Shown here piece by piece: positions 16,685 through 25,739 of a DNA stretch of 29,361 nucleotides (position 1 is the first letter of the stretch; each line of letters starts with the position of its first letter). The notes under the pieces are model-generated. The model was not told where the DNA came from and made no database searches. It saw nothing but the letters and a program-made list of their open reading frames with translations. Source of the stretch: JAKSSE01 sp045597645 (GTDB taxonomy: Bacteria > Bacillota > Clostridia > Lachnospirales > Lachnospiraceae). The translations under genes were made by a program, and so were the position numbers. Location: assembly GCA_045597645.1 (NCBI GenBank), contig JAZLKM010000016.1, forward strand, positions 1-29,361, read 5' to 3'.

Positions 16685-17386
16685 ATGTATAGTCAGAAGA
16701 TTCGAATTAGGTATAGCGAGATAGACAGCAAAGGAGAGCTTTCCCTTGTGGGACTTGTCAATATATTGCAAGATATAGCCACCTTCCATTCGGAGGATAT
16801 TGGCTTTGGTACCTTGAAAATTAGGTCGATGGATTTGGGATGGTTCGTAACGAACTATTCAATAAAGATTCACAGGCTTCCTAAGCTGTGCGATGAAGTG
16901 ACACTAAATACCATGCCTTATAGCTTTAAGAAGATTTTTGGACTTAGAGCATATGAAATGAGGGATTCGAACGGAGAGCTTCTGCTCACGGCAGACTCAA
17001 CCTGGGTGTTGGTGGATGAAAAAACACTGAAGCCATCACAGATACCACAGGAAATGGAGTCCGCGTATATACCTGATGAGAAACCTGACGTAGTATACAG
17101 CAACGCAAGACTTAAGCCTCTCGAAGATGCTGAGGTGCTAGACGAGTTTAGCGTTCCTGCTACCTTTATTGACACAAATGGACACATGAACAACGCATAT
17201 TATGTGGATGTGATGAGTCGTTACCTGCCCGAGGATTTTACCATTGACGAGCTGATTATTAACTATAAGAAGCCGGCTTTCGAAAAGGACGTGATTAAAG
17301 TATTAAGAGCGCCGATGGAGGCTGGTGGATATCAGATTAGATTGGAGATAGACGGAGAGCTATCTTCAATAGCAGAATTTAGATAG
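16685..17386 (+). CDS. Acyl-ACP thioesterase (FatA/FatB-like)
   Basis: The enzyme hydrolyses acyl-ACP to release free fatty acids in the cytoplasm. The 233-residue protein has two hot-dog folds, as in bacterial members of the acyl-ACP thioesterase family. The second carries the catalytic motif D163-x-N165-x-H167-x-N169 (DTNGHMNNAYY). The first begins RIRYSEIDSKGELS with a helix LVNILQDIATFH. The length is typical for bacterial proteins (about 230-250), shorter than plant FatA/B. The ATG is 1 nt after the flotillin stop, so it is translated from the same operon. Released fatty acids may change membrane composition where the SPFH proteins act; that link is inference. Confidence 0.92.
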   Translation: MYSQKIRIRYSEIDSKGELSLVGLVNILQDIATFHSEDIGFGTLKIRSMDLGWFVTNYSIKIHRLPKLCDEVTLNTMPYSFKKIFGLRAYEMRDSNGELLLTADSTWVLVDEKTLKPSQIPQEMESAYIPDEKPDVVYSNARLKPLEDAEVLDEFSVPATFIDTNGHMNNAYYVDVMSRYLPEDFTIDELIINYKKPAFEKDVIKVLRAPMEAGGYQIRLEIDGELSSIAEFR

Positions 17387-17389
17387 ATC

Positions 17390-17424
17390 AGGTGCCGCAC
17401 CGTAAGGTGTGGCATCTGTTATTG
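17390..17424 (+). terminator. Terminator hairpin after the thioesterase gene
   Basis: AGGTGCCGCACC (17390-17401) pairs along all 12 bases, two of them GU, with GGTGTGGCATCT (17406-17417) around a GTAA loop. A modest T-rich tail (GTTATTG) follows. The stem is strong but the tail is weak, so some read-through to the ABC genes is possible. Confidence 0.6.
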
Positions 17425-17436
17425 TGAGGACTTATC

Positions 17437-19236
17437 ATGTTTTACATATTCAAAAAAGCATTCAAATATTACAAGAGTGCATATCCCGCTATGATATTTC
17501 ATACGCTGCTGGGCTTTTGTAATTCAACGATGATGCTGCTCGAGCCACAGATATTGTCCCTTATGGTCGACTCTATAGTAGTGCCGGCACTTGGGGGTGA
17601 GGTTGTACAAAATACAAGTGTGCTTTCATTTTTGGTTGAGGGAGTAGATGGCTCCTGGCAAAAGCTTTGGAGGCTGGCAGCAGCCTTCGCAATTTTTGTG
17701 GTATTTTTCTTCGTGACGTTTTATACCGAATGGAATATATCTCATTGGGCGACTACAAAATGTGACAATAAGCTGAGATTTGATGTCTTGGCCAAGATTA
17801 ATTCTTATGGACCGCGCCTTATGAAAGACTACAGCTCTGGAGACATCGTCACCATAATGACTTCAGATGCAAAAAAGGTTGAAACTGCTCAGGCTGAGGG
17901 CTTTCACTTCCTTATGGACAACAGCTTTTACATGATTCTTAGCGGTGTATTCCTTGCTAGGGTTAATATATGGCTTGCTTTTGTACCGGTTATTTTCGCG
18001 GCAACATTTTTCCTTATTTCGCGTGGATTTATGAAGCTGTGCGATGAGATGTATGACAAGCTTTGGCACAAGGATTCTGCACTCAATACTGAGACACAGG
18101 AGAGCATCTACGGCATAAGAACTATTAAGGCACTTGGCCGTGAAAAGATGCGCCGGGAGAGATTTGCGACTAAGGCTAGGGATATTAGGGATAACCAGAA
18201 TATTTTCGCAGCTAAGAGATTTAAATATTTCTTCCTGTTTGATTTGGATGAACAGGTGGGTATGGTAATCAGCATGGCATTTTGCATATTCCTCTGCACG
18301 AGATTTAAGATGACGGCGGGAGAGTATACATCTTTTATTATCTACATGCTAAGCATCGCGGGATGCCTTATAGATTTCATTTTCATAAGTGGAGACATCA
18401 GGGATGCGAAGGTGTCAGCCAAGCGAGTATTTGGCCTATTGGAAAAAGAAGACACAGTACTGGCAGCGTATGGGGACAAGAAGGTTAGCGATGCACCTCA
18501 TATTGTACTAGATCACATTAGCATTCATGCCGACAAAGAGAATACAGCGGACTTGCTCCACGACGTGTCTCTTGATATTACTCCTGGAAAACGTATTGGT
18601 CTAATGGGCAAGACAGGGTGCGGAAAATCATTGTTGCTTAAGGCACTTCAGGCTTTCGAGGAAATAGATGAGGGCAGCATATCTATAGATGGCCTTGATA
18701 TTCACCAGTATGACAGGGGAGAAGTAACCAGAACCTTTGGCTATGCAATGCAGGATGTATTCTTGTTTTCAAATACAATCAGCAGCAATATAGCATTCTA
18801 TGACCCGACTGCAAGTGAGGAAAAAGTGCGCCTGTGCGGAAAGATTGCTGAGGTGGACGAGTTCGCCAAGAATATGCCGGAAGGCTATGAGACCTTGATA
18901 GGAGAAAAGGGATTTGGACTTTCTGGTGGTCAAAAGCAGCGAGTTGCTATAGCCAGGGCACTTTTGAAGGATGCGCCAATCACTTTGCTGGATGACTGTA
19001 CCAGCGCTCTGGATGTGGACACGGAGGCGAAGGTATTTAATAACCTGTTTGAACACTTTAAGGATAAGACACTGCTTATGGCTACACATCGTGCCGCTGC
19101 ACTTCGAGACTTTGATGAGATACTCTTCATGGAGGACGGTAAAGTTGTGGAGCGCGGTACCTTCGATGAGCTAATGGCCTGCGGCGGTAAATTTGCTGAA
19201 ATATACAATATTCAGCAGGATTTGGAGGTGTGCTGA
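17437..19236 (+). CDS. ABC exporter half-transporter, degenerate ATP site
   Basis: A 599-residue half-transporter with six membrane helices (about 15-320) fused to a nucleotide-binding domain. Walker A is GKTGCGKS (391-398), the signature is LSGGQ (495-499), and the H-loop is ATHRA. In Walker B the residue after D519 is D520 (LLDDCTSALD) instead of the catalytic Glu. This marks the non-hydrolysing site typical of one partner in heterodimeric exporters. The start ATG has GAGGA upstream. Its stop codon overlaps the ATG of the partner gene (TGATG), so the two are translationally coupled and surely form one complex. Substrate cannot be predicted; drug, lipid or peptide export are all possible. 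Confidence 0.93.
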   Translation: MFYIFKKAFKYYKSAYPAMIFHTLLGFCNSTMMLLEPQILSLMVDSIVVPALGGEVVQNTSVLSFLVEGVDGSWQKLWRLAAAFAIFVVFFFVTFYTEWNISHWATTKCDNKLRFDVLAKINSYGPRLMKDYSSGDIVTIMTSDAKKVETAQAEGFHFLMDNSFYMILSGVFLARVNIWLAFVPVIFAATFFLISRGFMKLCDEMYDKLWHKDSALNTETQESIYGIRTIKALGREKMRRERFATKARDIRDNQNIFAAKRFKYFFLFDLDEQVGMVISMAFCIFLCTRFKMTAGEYTSFIIYMLSIAGCLIDFIFISGDIRDAKVSAKRVFGLLEKEDTVLAAYGDKKVSDAPHIVLDHISIHADKENTADLLHDVSLDITPGKRIGLMGKTGCGKSLLLKALQAFEEIDEGSISIDGLDIHQYDRGEVTRTFGYAMQDVFLFSNTISSNIAFYDPTASEEKVRLCGKIAEVDEFAKNMPEGYETLIGEKGFGLSGGQKQRVAIARALLKDAPITLLDDCTSALDVDTEAKVFNNLFEHFKDKTLLMATHRAAALRDFDEILFMEDGKVVERGTFDELMACGGKFAEIYNIQQDLEVC

Positions 19237-20975
19237 TGGCAAGAAATCTATATTATGAGGACGAGCTGCAGCAAGAAGAATTCAACGGCTATATGCTGAA
19301 AAGACTCCTATCCTACGCTGGAAAATATAAAAAGACATATTTCCTCGTTGTAGTGATGATGGTGTCGACTAGCTTCTTGTCGCTAGTTCCGTCCATGATA
19401 AATATGCATATCATAAATGAGGTATTGCCTCAAAATGGTGTGCTTCGCGATAACTATATGCAGCTGGCTATAGGTTACCTTGCAGGCTTTTTGGCACTGA
19501 ATGTAGGAGCATTAGTTGCGAACTATTTTTCGGGCAAGATGTCAAACATTCTGGGAAACAGCGTAATCTGCGACCTAAGAGAGGATTTATTTAACCATCT
19601 TACTAAGCTGTCATTTGATTTTTACGATAATAGACCTACGGGCAAGATACTTGTCAGAGTCACTAGCTACTGTCAGGAGATAGCAACATTTTTCATCGAT
19701 GATTTTGTAAGAATGATGCAGAACGTCTTCATCATGATAGTGGCTGTAGTGTGCATAGCGATCGTAGACTGGCGGATAGCTCTCGTAGCAATAGTATCCA
19801 GTATTCCACTTGGCTTCATTCTTTGGTTCATGTCAAAATTGCTCCATGACAGGGTGCAAAATGACCGTAACAAGAATAGTAATCGCACGGCTTTTGTGGC
19901 GGAGGATGTATCTGGACTTCAGGTAATAAAAGCGTTTAACCGTGAGAGCTTGAACGGTGAAATATACGATGAACTGTCTGAAAAATACTACAAGGCATTC
20001 ATGAGTACCACAAGAGTACGCGAAGCCTTTTACCCTGTTTCACATGGCGGCATTAGGTTTATATGTTACATAGTTATATACATTGGAGTACTTTTCCTGG
20101 TTGACCACGGAATGGCAGGTGCGCTTACGGTTGGAGCTATTGCTGCAATAAGCAACTATATGTCGAGATTTTCCGAGGCAATCTATGTGGTATGCCAAAG
20201 ACTACAGAAGATAACAAATGTAAGTGCTAATATTGAGAGAATATTTGAAGTGCTTGACACAGAGCCTCTCATTCAGGAAAAGGAAGATGCTGTAAATCTG
20301 GAGAACTGTAAGGGCGAGGTAGATTTTTCACATGTTGATTTCTCATACGTCGAGGGTTCGCCAATTCTGACGGATGTGTCGCTGCATGTAGCACCCGGAG
20401 AGATGATAGCCTTGATTGGTCCTACAGGAGCGGGAAAGACTACGATGGTAAGTCTATTAGCTCGATTCTACGAAGTGAATGGCGGCAGCATTTCTATTGA
20501 CGGAGTGGATATTCGCGACATTTCGTTTGATAGCCTTAGACGTAATGTTGGAGTTATGATGCAGGATACATTCCTTTTCGAAGGAACTATTATGGAGAAC
20601 ATTAAGTACTCTCGCCCTGAGGCTACTGATGAAGAGGCTATTGAGGCTGCGAAAACAGCTTTGGCGCATGATTTTATCATGGCAAAGCCGGATGGCTATA
20701 ACACTAAGATTACAAGTTCCGGTACAGAACTTTCAGGAGGACAAAGGCAGTTAATTTCTTTTGCGAGACTTATCTTAGGACGACCGGCTATTATCATTCT
20801 GGACGAGGCCACGAGTAACATAGATACTCAGACGGAGAAACAACTTCAGTCTGCTATGAATGCAGTATTGGCGGGGCGAACCAGCTTTGTCATTGCACAT
20901 AGACTCTCGACTATCAAGGATGCTAACCGCATAATTCGAGTGGAAAATCAGACTATACAGGAGACCACTTTGTAG
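19236..20975 (+). CDS. ABC exporter half-transporter, catalytically complete partner
   Basis: A 579-residue partner of the preceding protein. The start is ATG at 19236, overlapping the upstream stop and preceded by GGAGGTG; TTG at 19230 is less likely. It has a transmembrane domain of six helices, Walker A GPTGAGKT (395-402), signature LSGGQRQ, Walker B ILDE with the catalytic E524, and H-loop IAHRLS. The protein ends abruptly at RIIRVENQTIQETTL, about 25-30 residues shorter than usual, missing the customary G-x-HxELL...Y tail that its partner retains. I found no clear continuation in the other frames, so it may be a natural truncation. The pair is a heterodimeric exporter. Confidence 0.92.
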   Translation: MARNLYYEDELQQEEFNGYMLKRLLSYAGKYKKTYFLVVVMMVSTSFLSLVPSMINMHIINEVLPQNGVLRDNYMQLAIGYLAGFLALNVGALVANYFSGKMSNILGNSVICDLREDLFNHLTKLSFDFYDNRPTGKILVRVTSYCQEIATFFIDDFVRMMQNVFIMIVAVVCIAIVDWRIALVAIVSSIPLGFILWFMSKLLHDRVQNDRNKNSNRTAFVAEDVSGLQVIKAFNRESLNGEIYDELSEKYYKAFMSTTRVREAFYPVSHGGIRFICYIVIYIGVLFLVDHGMAGALTVGAIAAISNYMSRFSEAIYVVCQRLQKITNVSANIERIFEVLDTEPLIQEKEDAVNLENCKGEVDFSHVDFSYVEGSPILTDVSLHVAPGEMIALIGPTGAGKTTMVSLLARFYEVNGGSISIDGVDIRDISFDSLRRNVGVMMQDTFLFEGTIMENIKYSRPEATDEEAIEAAKTALAHDFIMAKPDGYNTKITSSGTELSGGQRQLISFARLILGRPAIIILDEATSNIDTQTEKQLQSAMNAVLAGRTSFVIAHRLSTIKDANRIIRVENQTIQETTL

Positions 20976-21032
20976 AGGAAAATGCCATAGGCTGACATAT
21001 TTTTTTAGAGTACAGATACGGAGGCGCGAAAA

Positions 21033-22403
21033 ATGGCAAAAAAATATCAGAAGGTTTATGACTATTACCTGGAAATGATGTTAGATGGCAGACTCATTGC
21101 GGGCTCGCGCATGCCATCTCTGCAGACCTGTGCAAGAGCGCTGGGAGTAAGCAAGACGACGGCAGTAACAGCCTATATGCAGCTCATGGATGATGGATAC
21201 TTATACGCTAAAGAGAAGAGTGGATATTATGTGACAGAGCTTGCAAATCGTACGATACGACTTGAAGGTGAGATGGCCAGACCGAAGGCTTCTGATGATA
21301 GGATACATGCTGATACCGTAACGCGAGCTACTGATGACTCACTTATGAGGAATACTGCATGGGGAAAAATAAAATATGACCTATCCACAGTGGCTACTGA
21401 TCCGAATGCTTTTTGTTACGATTTGTGGCGTAGATACATGAAGAGTGCTCTTAGATCCGATGTGAGGCTATCAACTTATGGTGAGCCTCAGGGGGAATAT
21501 GACCTTAGAGTGGAGCTGGCAAAATATGTGAGGGATAGACGTAATATTATATGCAGTCCGGATGATATTGTGGTGGGACCCGGTGTACAGTATCTTTTGG
21601 GCGTATTGGCGTCTATGCTTGTTGTCAGGGAGATATCATTGCCAACGAGGTCGTTCCATGAGGCAGATAGAATTTTCAAAGATTATGGATATGATGTACG
21701 CTATAGAGATAAGACATGCAAAAATATATATGTAGCTCCGGCTTATATGACCGCTTGGGGCGATGTGATGACCAATAAGAGGCGAAGTGAACTTCTTGAA
21801 CACAGCAGAAAAGATGACCATTTTATTATAGAAGATGACTATCTAAATGATTTTGTATATTCAAATCGCCCCACACCGTCACTTTATGCACTAAGTGGAG
21901 GCAGGAGTGTAGCATATCTTGGATCATTTTCCAGGATACTTATGCCGTCTATCAGAATTAGTTTTATGATACTGCCGGCAGAACTTAAAAAGGAGTACAT
22001 GCATAAGGCACAGGGGCTAAGTCAGCTGGCATCCAAGACAGAGCAGATGGCTCTCTGCCAGTTCCTAAGAGACGGGCACTTGGCTGCACATGTCAGAAAG
22101 CTTAGGCGTATATATTCGCGAAAGAGAGATAATGCAATTAGAGTGGCAACTTCTTCCTTTGATGGACTGGGAAATGTTAGAATGGGAGACAGTGGTACCG
22201 AGATGGAGATCACTTTCGCTTGTGCTGACAAAGCTAAGCTAAAAAGAAATCTGGAAAATGAAGGTATCAAGGTGAGGTTTTTGCAGGAGTCGGAAAAAGA
22301 AGCGACTATACTTCTTTCATGTTCCGGATCCGCAGAGGATGAATTTGCTGTAGGTGTACAGAAACTTGCGAGAATAATTGGATATGAGAGTAACGACGTA
22401 TAA
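21033..22403 (+). CDS. MocR/GntR-type regulator with degenerate aminotransferase domain
   Basis: A 456-residue protein with an N-terminal GntR winged helix (about 5-72; MPSLQTCARALGVSKTTAVTAY) joined to a fold-type I aminotransferase-like domain, the MocR architecture. The family uses PLP bound to a lysine in a segment like GTFSKxLxPxxR. Here the segment reads GSFSRILMPSIR, with R301 in place of that lysine. The IIEDDY motif that contacts the cofactor ring is kept, but the usual HQFPTG segment is replaced by AYMTAWGD. It probably cannot form the PLP Schiff base and may sense another ligand or bind PLP non-covalently. The ATG follows GGAGGCG. Targets may be the ABC pair upstream or the overlapping phosphoesterase gene; neither is proven. 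Confidence 0.88.
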   Translation: MAKKYQKVYDYYLEMMLDGRLIAGSRMPSLQTCARALGVSKTTAVTAYMQLMDDGYLYAKEKSGYYVTELANRTIRLEGEMARPKASDDRIHADTVTRATDDSLMRNTAWGKIKYDLSTVATDPNAFCYDLWRRYMKSALRSDVRLSTYGEPQGEYDLRVELAKYVRDRRNIICSPDDIVVGPGVQYLLGVLASMLVVREISLPTRSFHEADRIFKDYGYDVRYRDKTCKNIYVAPAYMTAWGDVMTNKRRSELLEHSRKDDHFIIEDDYLNDFVYSNRPTPSLYALSGGRSVAYLGSFSRILMPSIRISFMILPAELKKEYMHKAQGLSQLASKTEQMALCQFLRDGHLAAHVRKLRRIYSRKRDNAIRVATSSFDGLGNVRMGDSGTEMEITFACADKAKLKRNLENEGIKVRFLQESEKEATILLSCSGSAEDEFAVGVQKLARIIGYESNDV

Positions 22404-23184
22404 AGTAATAAAAAAGAGTGCACCTAATATGAGAATTGCCTTGGTGGCTGATTTACATGATAGGCCTTGGGGGCAGGTGGCCCAAAAGCTTCGCATGGCA
22501 CAGCCTGACGTAATCCTTATAGCTGGAGATCTCACAGATACTGGCTGGGATGGCCTGACCAGAAATTGTTATCGATTTCTTATTGTGTGCGATAGCATAG
22601 CACCAACCTATTATTGCCCGGGCAATCATGAAAGATTCATGCTCAACGATGTGTGGGACAAAAATAGGAAAAAGATAGAGCGTACAGGTGCGATTGTACT
22701 TGAGGATGAGTGCATCCAGCTGGAAAACGGAGTCTGGATAGGGGGACTTGCGGCACCTTTGCGGGATGATGCCAATAAATTGCTAGATAGAAGGGCGCAT
22801 AGACTGACTTTGGCAGGTGTATTAAGGCGCCTCAGAAAAGCTCATTTGGACTGGGCGGTGCCGAATCTCAAGTGGTTGGAGGAATTTTCCAGGAAAGATG
22901 GAATAAAGATTTTGCTTAGTCATCATCCTGAGTATTATCCCGCCTATATCAGGAAACATCCGATTGATGTGATAGTATCAGGTCATGCTCACGGTGGACA
23001 GATACGAATCTTTGGACAGGGACTGTTTGCACCTAATCAGGGATTTTTTCCGAAGTACACATCAGGAGTACATGACAATAGATTGGTAATATCGAAGGGG
23101 TTGGCAAATAACTCGGGATATGTGCCAAGGCTTGGCAATCCAAGAGAGATTGTAATAATAGAGCTGTCAGCAGAGCATAAGTGA
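22384..23184 (+). CDS. Metallophosphoesterase (calcineurin-like, YkuE-type)
   Basis: A 266-residue member of the calcineurin-like phosphoesterase family with the full set of metal ligands: VADLHDR, GDLTD, GNHER, SHHPEYY and GHAHGGQ in order. Such proteins in Firmicutes often hydrolyse phosphodiesters or envelope lipid intermediates, but the substrate here is unknown. The N-terminus MRVTTYKV fits the usual beta strand before the first motif, so ATG at 22384 is preferred. It overlaps the regulator gene by 20 nt and has a poor ribosome site, so it depends on translational coupling. ATG at 22429 (MRIALVADLHD) would give a shorter alternative. There is no evident signal peptide. Confidence 0.87.
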   Translation: MRVTTYKVIKKSAPNMRIALVADLHDRPWGQVAQKLRMAQPDVILIAGDLTDTGWDGLTRNCYRFLIVCDSIAPTYYCPGNHERFMLNDVWDKNRKKIERTGAIVLEDECIQLENGVWIGGLAAPLRDDANKLLDRRAHRLTLAGVLRRLRKAHLDWAVPNLKWLEEFSRKDGIKILLSHHPEYYPAYIRKHPIDVIVSGHAHGGQIRIFGQGLFAPNQGFFPKYTSGVHDNRLVISKGLANNSGYVPRLGNPREIVIIELSAEHK

Positions 23185-23208
23185 TATATGGATGTTTATC
23201 ACCTGAAA

Positions 23209-23217
23209 TGATATAAT
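23209..23217 (+). promoter_or_regulatory. Extended -10 promoter for ddl-murF operon
   Basis: TGATATAAT forms a consensus extended -10 element (TG at 23209-23210, TATAAT 23212-23217). The -35 region is poor, as is common for extended -10 promoters. Transcription would start near 23224, leaving a leader of about 70 nt. Confidence 0.65.
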
Positions 23218-23234
23218 ACTAGGATTAATAGCTA

Positions 23235-23292
23235 TCCCGCATGCGGGAGGAAAGGAACAATCCAATTGTAGACAGTTGGGTTATGTAAGATG
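23235..23292 (+). promoter_or_regulatory. Structured ddl leader: 14-nt palindrome and two minimal reading frames
   Basis: TCCCGCATGCGGGA (23235-23248) is a perfect palindrome overlapping the purine-rich GGGAGGAAAGG. That possible ribosome site is about 40 nt before the ddl start and is not used by it directly. Just before ddl lie ATGTAA (23283-23288), a start followed by a stop, and ATGCAATGA (23290-23298), whose stop overlaps the ddl ATG at 23295. These could couple or dampen ddl translation. Confidence 0.4.
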
Positions 23293-23294
23293 CA

Positions 23295-24350
23295 ATGAAT
23301 ATAGTAGTATTGGCAGGCGGTATTAGTACTGAAAGAGATGTTTCATTTAAGTCGGGCTCAATGATAACAGCAGCCCTTAGGAGAAATGGACATAAGGTAA
23401 TAATGCTGGATGTGTTTATGGGTATAGGTGACAGCGAGCAAAGCTGGTCGGTGGATGATTTTGAGCGCGGAGAGGAACTTAGCGTTGTGACGGCAGATAT
23501 CCCAACCACAGCTCCGGACCTAAAGGCTATCAAGGCTAGCAGGCCTGACCAGTCTGACAGATTTTTTGGACCTAATGTTTTGGCCCTATGCTCTATAGCA
23601 GATATCGTTTTTTTGGGATTACATGGCGAAAATGGAGAAAACGGCAAGGTCCAGGCGACTCTCGATTTGTTTGGAATAAAATATACAGGTGATGATTATA
23701 TCAGCTGTGCGAACTCTATGAATAAGGCTATTACCAAGAAGTTTTTTGAAATGGCAGATATACCGACGCCGGTCGGTTTTGAGCTTAAAAAGAGTGAGCG
23801 AGGAACAGCAAAGGATGCACCGGTATTTCCCTGTGTAGTTAAGCCGGCGTGTGGAGGCTCAAGTATAGGAGTCACAATAGTAAACGATCGAGCTGACTAT
23901 GACGCGGCACTTGACGCAGCTTTCACATGGGAGGATCTGGTAGTTGTAGAGCAGTATATAGATGGCAGAGAGCTGTCCTGCGGAGTGCTTGAGCATACGG
24001 CATTACCACCTATTGAGATTGCGCCTATAGAGGGCTTTTACGATTATAAAAATAAATACAAGGCTGGAAGTGCGGTTGAGACATGCCCTGCAAAAGTACC
24101 TGAGAATATTTTCAAGGCAATGCAACATTATGCAGAGCAGGCTAGCGTGGTGCTGGGGCTTGATGTGTATTCACGTATGGACTTTATGTATGATGAGAAG
24201 GCAGGCAAGGTTTATTGCCTTGAGGCGAACACACTTCCGGGAATGACTCCTACAAGCCTATTGCCACAGGAGGCAGCTGCAGTAGGAATTGATTTTGACC
24301 AGCTGTGCGAAGAGATAATTAAGCTCTCATTTAAGAGGTACGGTAAATGA
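23295..24350 (+). CDS. ddl: D-alanine--D-alanine ligase
   Basis: This cytoplasmic ATP-grasp enzyme joins two D-alanines to make the dipeptide at the end of the peptidoglycan stem. The 351-residue protein shows the N-terminal GGISTERDVSFKSG motif, LHGENGENGKVQ, the ATP-binding loop KPACGGSSIGV, the omega-loop YDYKNKY, and RMDFM with EANTLPGMTPTSLLP near the C-terminus. The length is usual for the family. The start at 23295 aligns with the first beta strand although its ribosome site is weak. The last 4 nt overlap murF, whose enzyme uses the dipeptide, so the order is metabolically logical. Confidence 0.96.
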   Translation: MNIVVLAGGISTERDVSFKSGSMITAALRRNGHKVIMLDVFMGIGDSEQSWSVDDFERGEELSVVTADIPTTAPDLKAIKASRPDQSDRFFGPNVLALCSIADIVFLGLHGENGENGKVQATLDLFGIKYTGDDYISCANSMNKAITKKFFEMADIPTPVGFELKKSERGTAKDAPVFPCVVKPACGGSSIGVTIVNDRADYDAALDAAFTWEDLVVVEQYIDGRELSCGVLEHTALPPIEIAPIEGFYDYKNKYKAGSAVETCPAKVPENIFKAMQHYAEQASVVLGLDVYSRMDFMYDEKAGKVYCLEANTLPGMTPTSLLPQEAAAVGIDFDQLCEEIIKLSFKRYGK

Positions 24351-25738
24351 AAGGTATGACCCTAGCTGCGATATGCGCAGCGGTTAATGGAAAATATGTG
24401 GGTGATGAAGCTCTTCTGACGCAGGAAGTCACCATGATTCATACTGATAGCAGGAAAATCGAGAAAGGTGGGCTGTTTGTAGCTCTACCTGGCGAGAGAG
24501 TAGATGGCCACGATTTTATAGCTAAGACCCTGGAAAATGGAGCGCTGGCAGCGTTGTCAGAGAAGGAATTGCCGGATGTATCGCCAATTATAGTTGTTGA
24601 GTCATGTGCTATGGCATTAAAGCAGATGGCTAGACTTTATCTTGACGAGGTGCAGATTCCGGTGATTGGAATCACAGGCAGTGTGGGCAAGACATCAACC
24701 AAGGAAATGATAGCTTCTGTGCTGTCACAGAAGTACAGCGTCCATAAGACGGCTGGAAATTTTAACAATGAGATAGGTCTGCCCCTCACAGTGTTTGGAA
24801 TTCGCCCTGAACACGAAATAGCAGTGCTTGAGATGGGCATATCAGAATTTGAGGAGATGGACAGACTGTCTGAGGTGGCGCAGCCAAATGTAATGGTGAT
24901 TACCAACATAGGTGTATGCCACTTGGAAAACCTGGGCAATAGGGACGGAGTGCTAAAAGCCAAGACAGAATGCTTTGAGCATCTAAACGAAAATGCTAAG
25001 GTTATATTAAACGGAGATGATGATAAGCTTGCTACTATAAGCAGAGTAAAGGGCGCATCACTTTCATTCTACGGTGTGCATAATGACAGCTGTGAAGTGA
25101 CAGCTAAGGATGTTAAGGCGCTAGGCGTGCATGGAATGGAAGCACATATCTCCACGGTGGATGGCGATTTTTCCGTGAAGATTCCACTTATAGGTGAGCA
25201 CAATATCTACAATGCTCTCGCAGCAACTGCGGTTGGACTGGCTTTTGACATGGATTTGTCAGATATTCAAAGGGGAATAGAGGCGGTTGAGGCAGTACGA
25301 GGCAGGGGCTACTGCATTGAATGCGGAGATATCACAGTGCTAGATGATGCGTATAATGCTAACCCGGTATCCGTAAAGAGCGCAATAGATGTATTGGCAG
25401 TTGAGACGGGCCGCACGGTGGCTATACTCGGCGATATGGGAGAGCTAGGAGACGATGAGCGTGCTATGCACTACGAAGTAGGTGAGCACCTTGGCAAGGA
25501 AAAAATACCGGTGCTGTTTACTGTGGGTGAGCTTGCGCTTGAGTATGCAAGGGGCGCGAGACATGAAAATTCGTCTATTAGCTGTAAAAGCTTTGAGACA
25601 AAAGAGGATTTATATCCAGTACTAAAGCGTGACCTAAGGCCTGGAGATACAGTACTTGTAAAAGCATCTCACTTTATGGGCTTTGAGGAAATAGTAAGCT
25701 TTTTGGAGGAAACTTTTGGCCAGGAAGCAGGAGAATAA
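24347..25738 (+). CDS. murF: UDP-N-acetylmuramoyl-tripeptide--D-alanyl-D-alanine ligase
   Basis: MurF adds D-Ala-D-Ala to UDP-MurNAc-tripeptide, the last cytoplasmic ligation before lipid I. The 463 residues carry the Mur ligase N-terminal domain, the P-loop GITGSVGKTST (108-118), the NFNNEIGLPLT motif characteristic of MurF, and DDAYNANPVS in the C-terminal half. The ATG overlaps the ddl stop (ATGA), giving translational coupling with the supplier of its substrate. There is no unusual residue in the catalytic motifs. Confidence 0.97.
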   Translation: MKGMTLAAICAAVNGKYVGDEALLTQEVTMIHTDSRKIEKGGLFVALPGERVDGHDFIAKTLENGALAALSEKELPDVSPIIVVESCAMALKQMARLYLDEVQIPVIGITGSVGKTSTKEMIASVLSQKYSVHKTAGNFNNEIGLPLTVFGIRPEHEIAVLEMGISEFEEMDRLSEVAQPNVMVITNIGVCHLENLGNRDGVLKAKTECFEHLNENAKVILNGDDDKLATISRVKGASLSFYGVHNDSCEVTAKDVKALGVHGMEAHISTVDGDFSVKIPLIGEHNIYNALAATAVGLAFDMDLSDIQRGIEAVEAVRGRGYCIECGDITVLDDAYNANPVSVKSAIDVLAVETGRTVAILGDMGELGDDERAMHYEVGEHLGKEKIPVLFTVGELALEYARGARHENSSISCKSFETKEDLYPVLKRDLRPGDTVLVKASHFMGFEEIVSFLEETFGQEAGE

Positions 25739-25739
25739 T

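Noticed and set aside
20976..21032. Frameshifted continuation of the second ABC half-transporter
   Set aside because: Neither of the other frames after 20930 gives a convincing match to the usual C-terminal tail before a stop codon, so I treat the short end as real but unusual.
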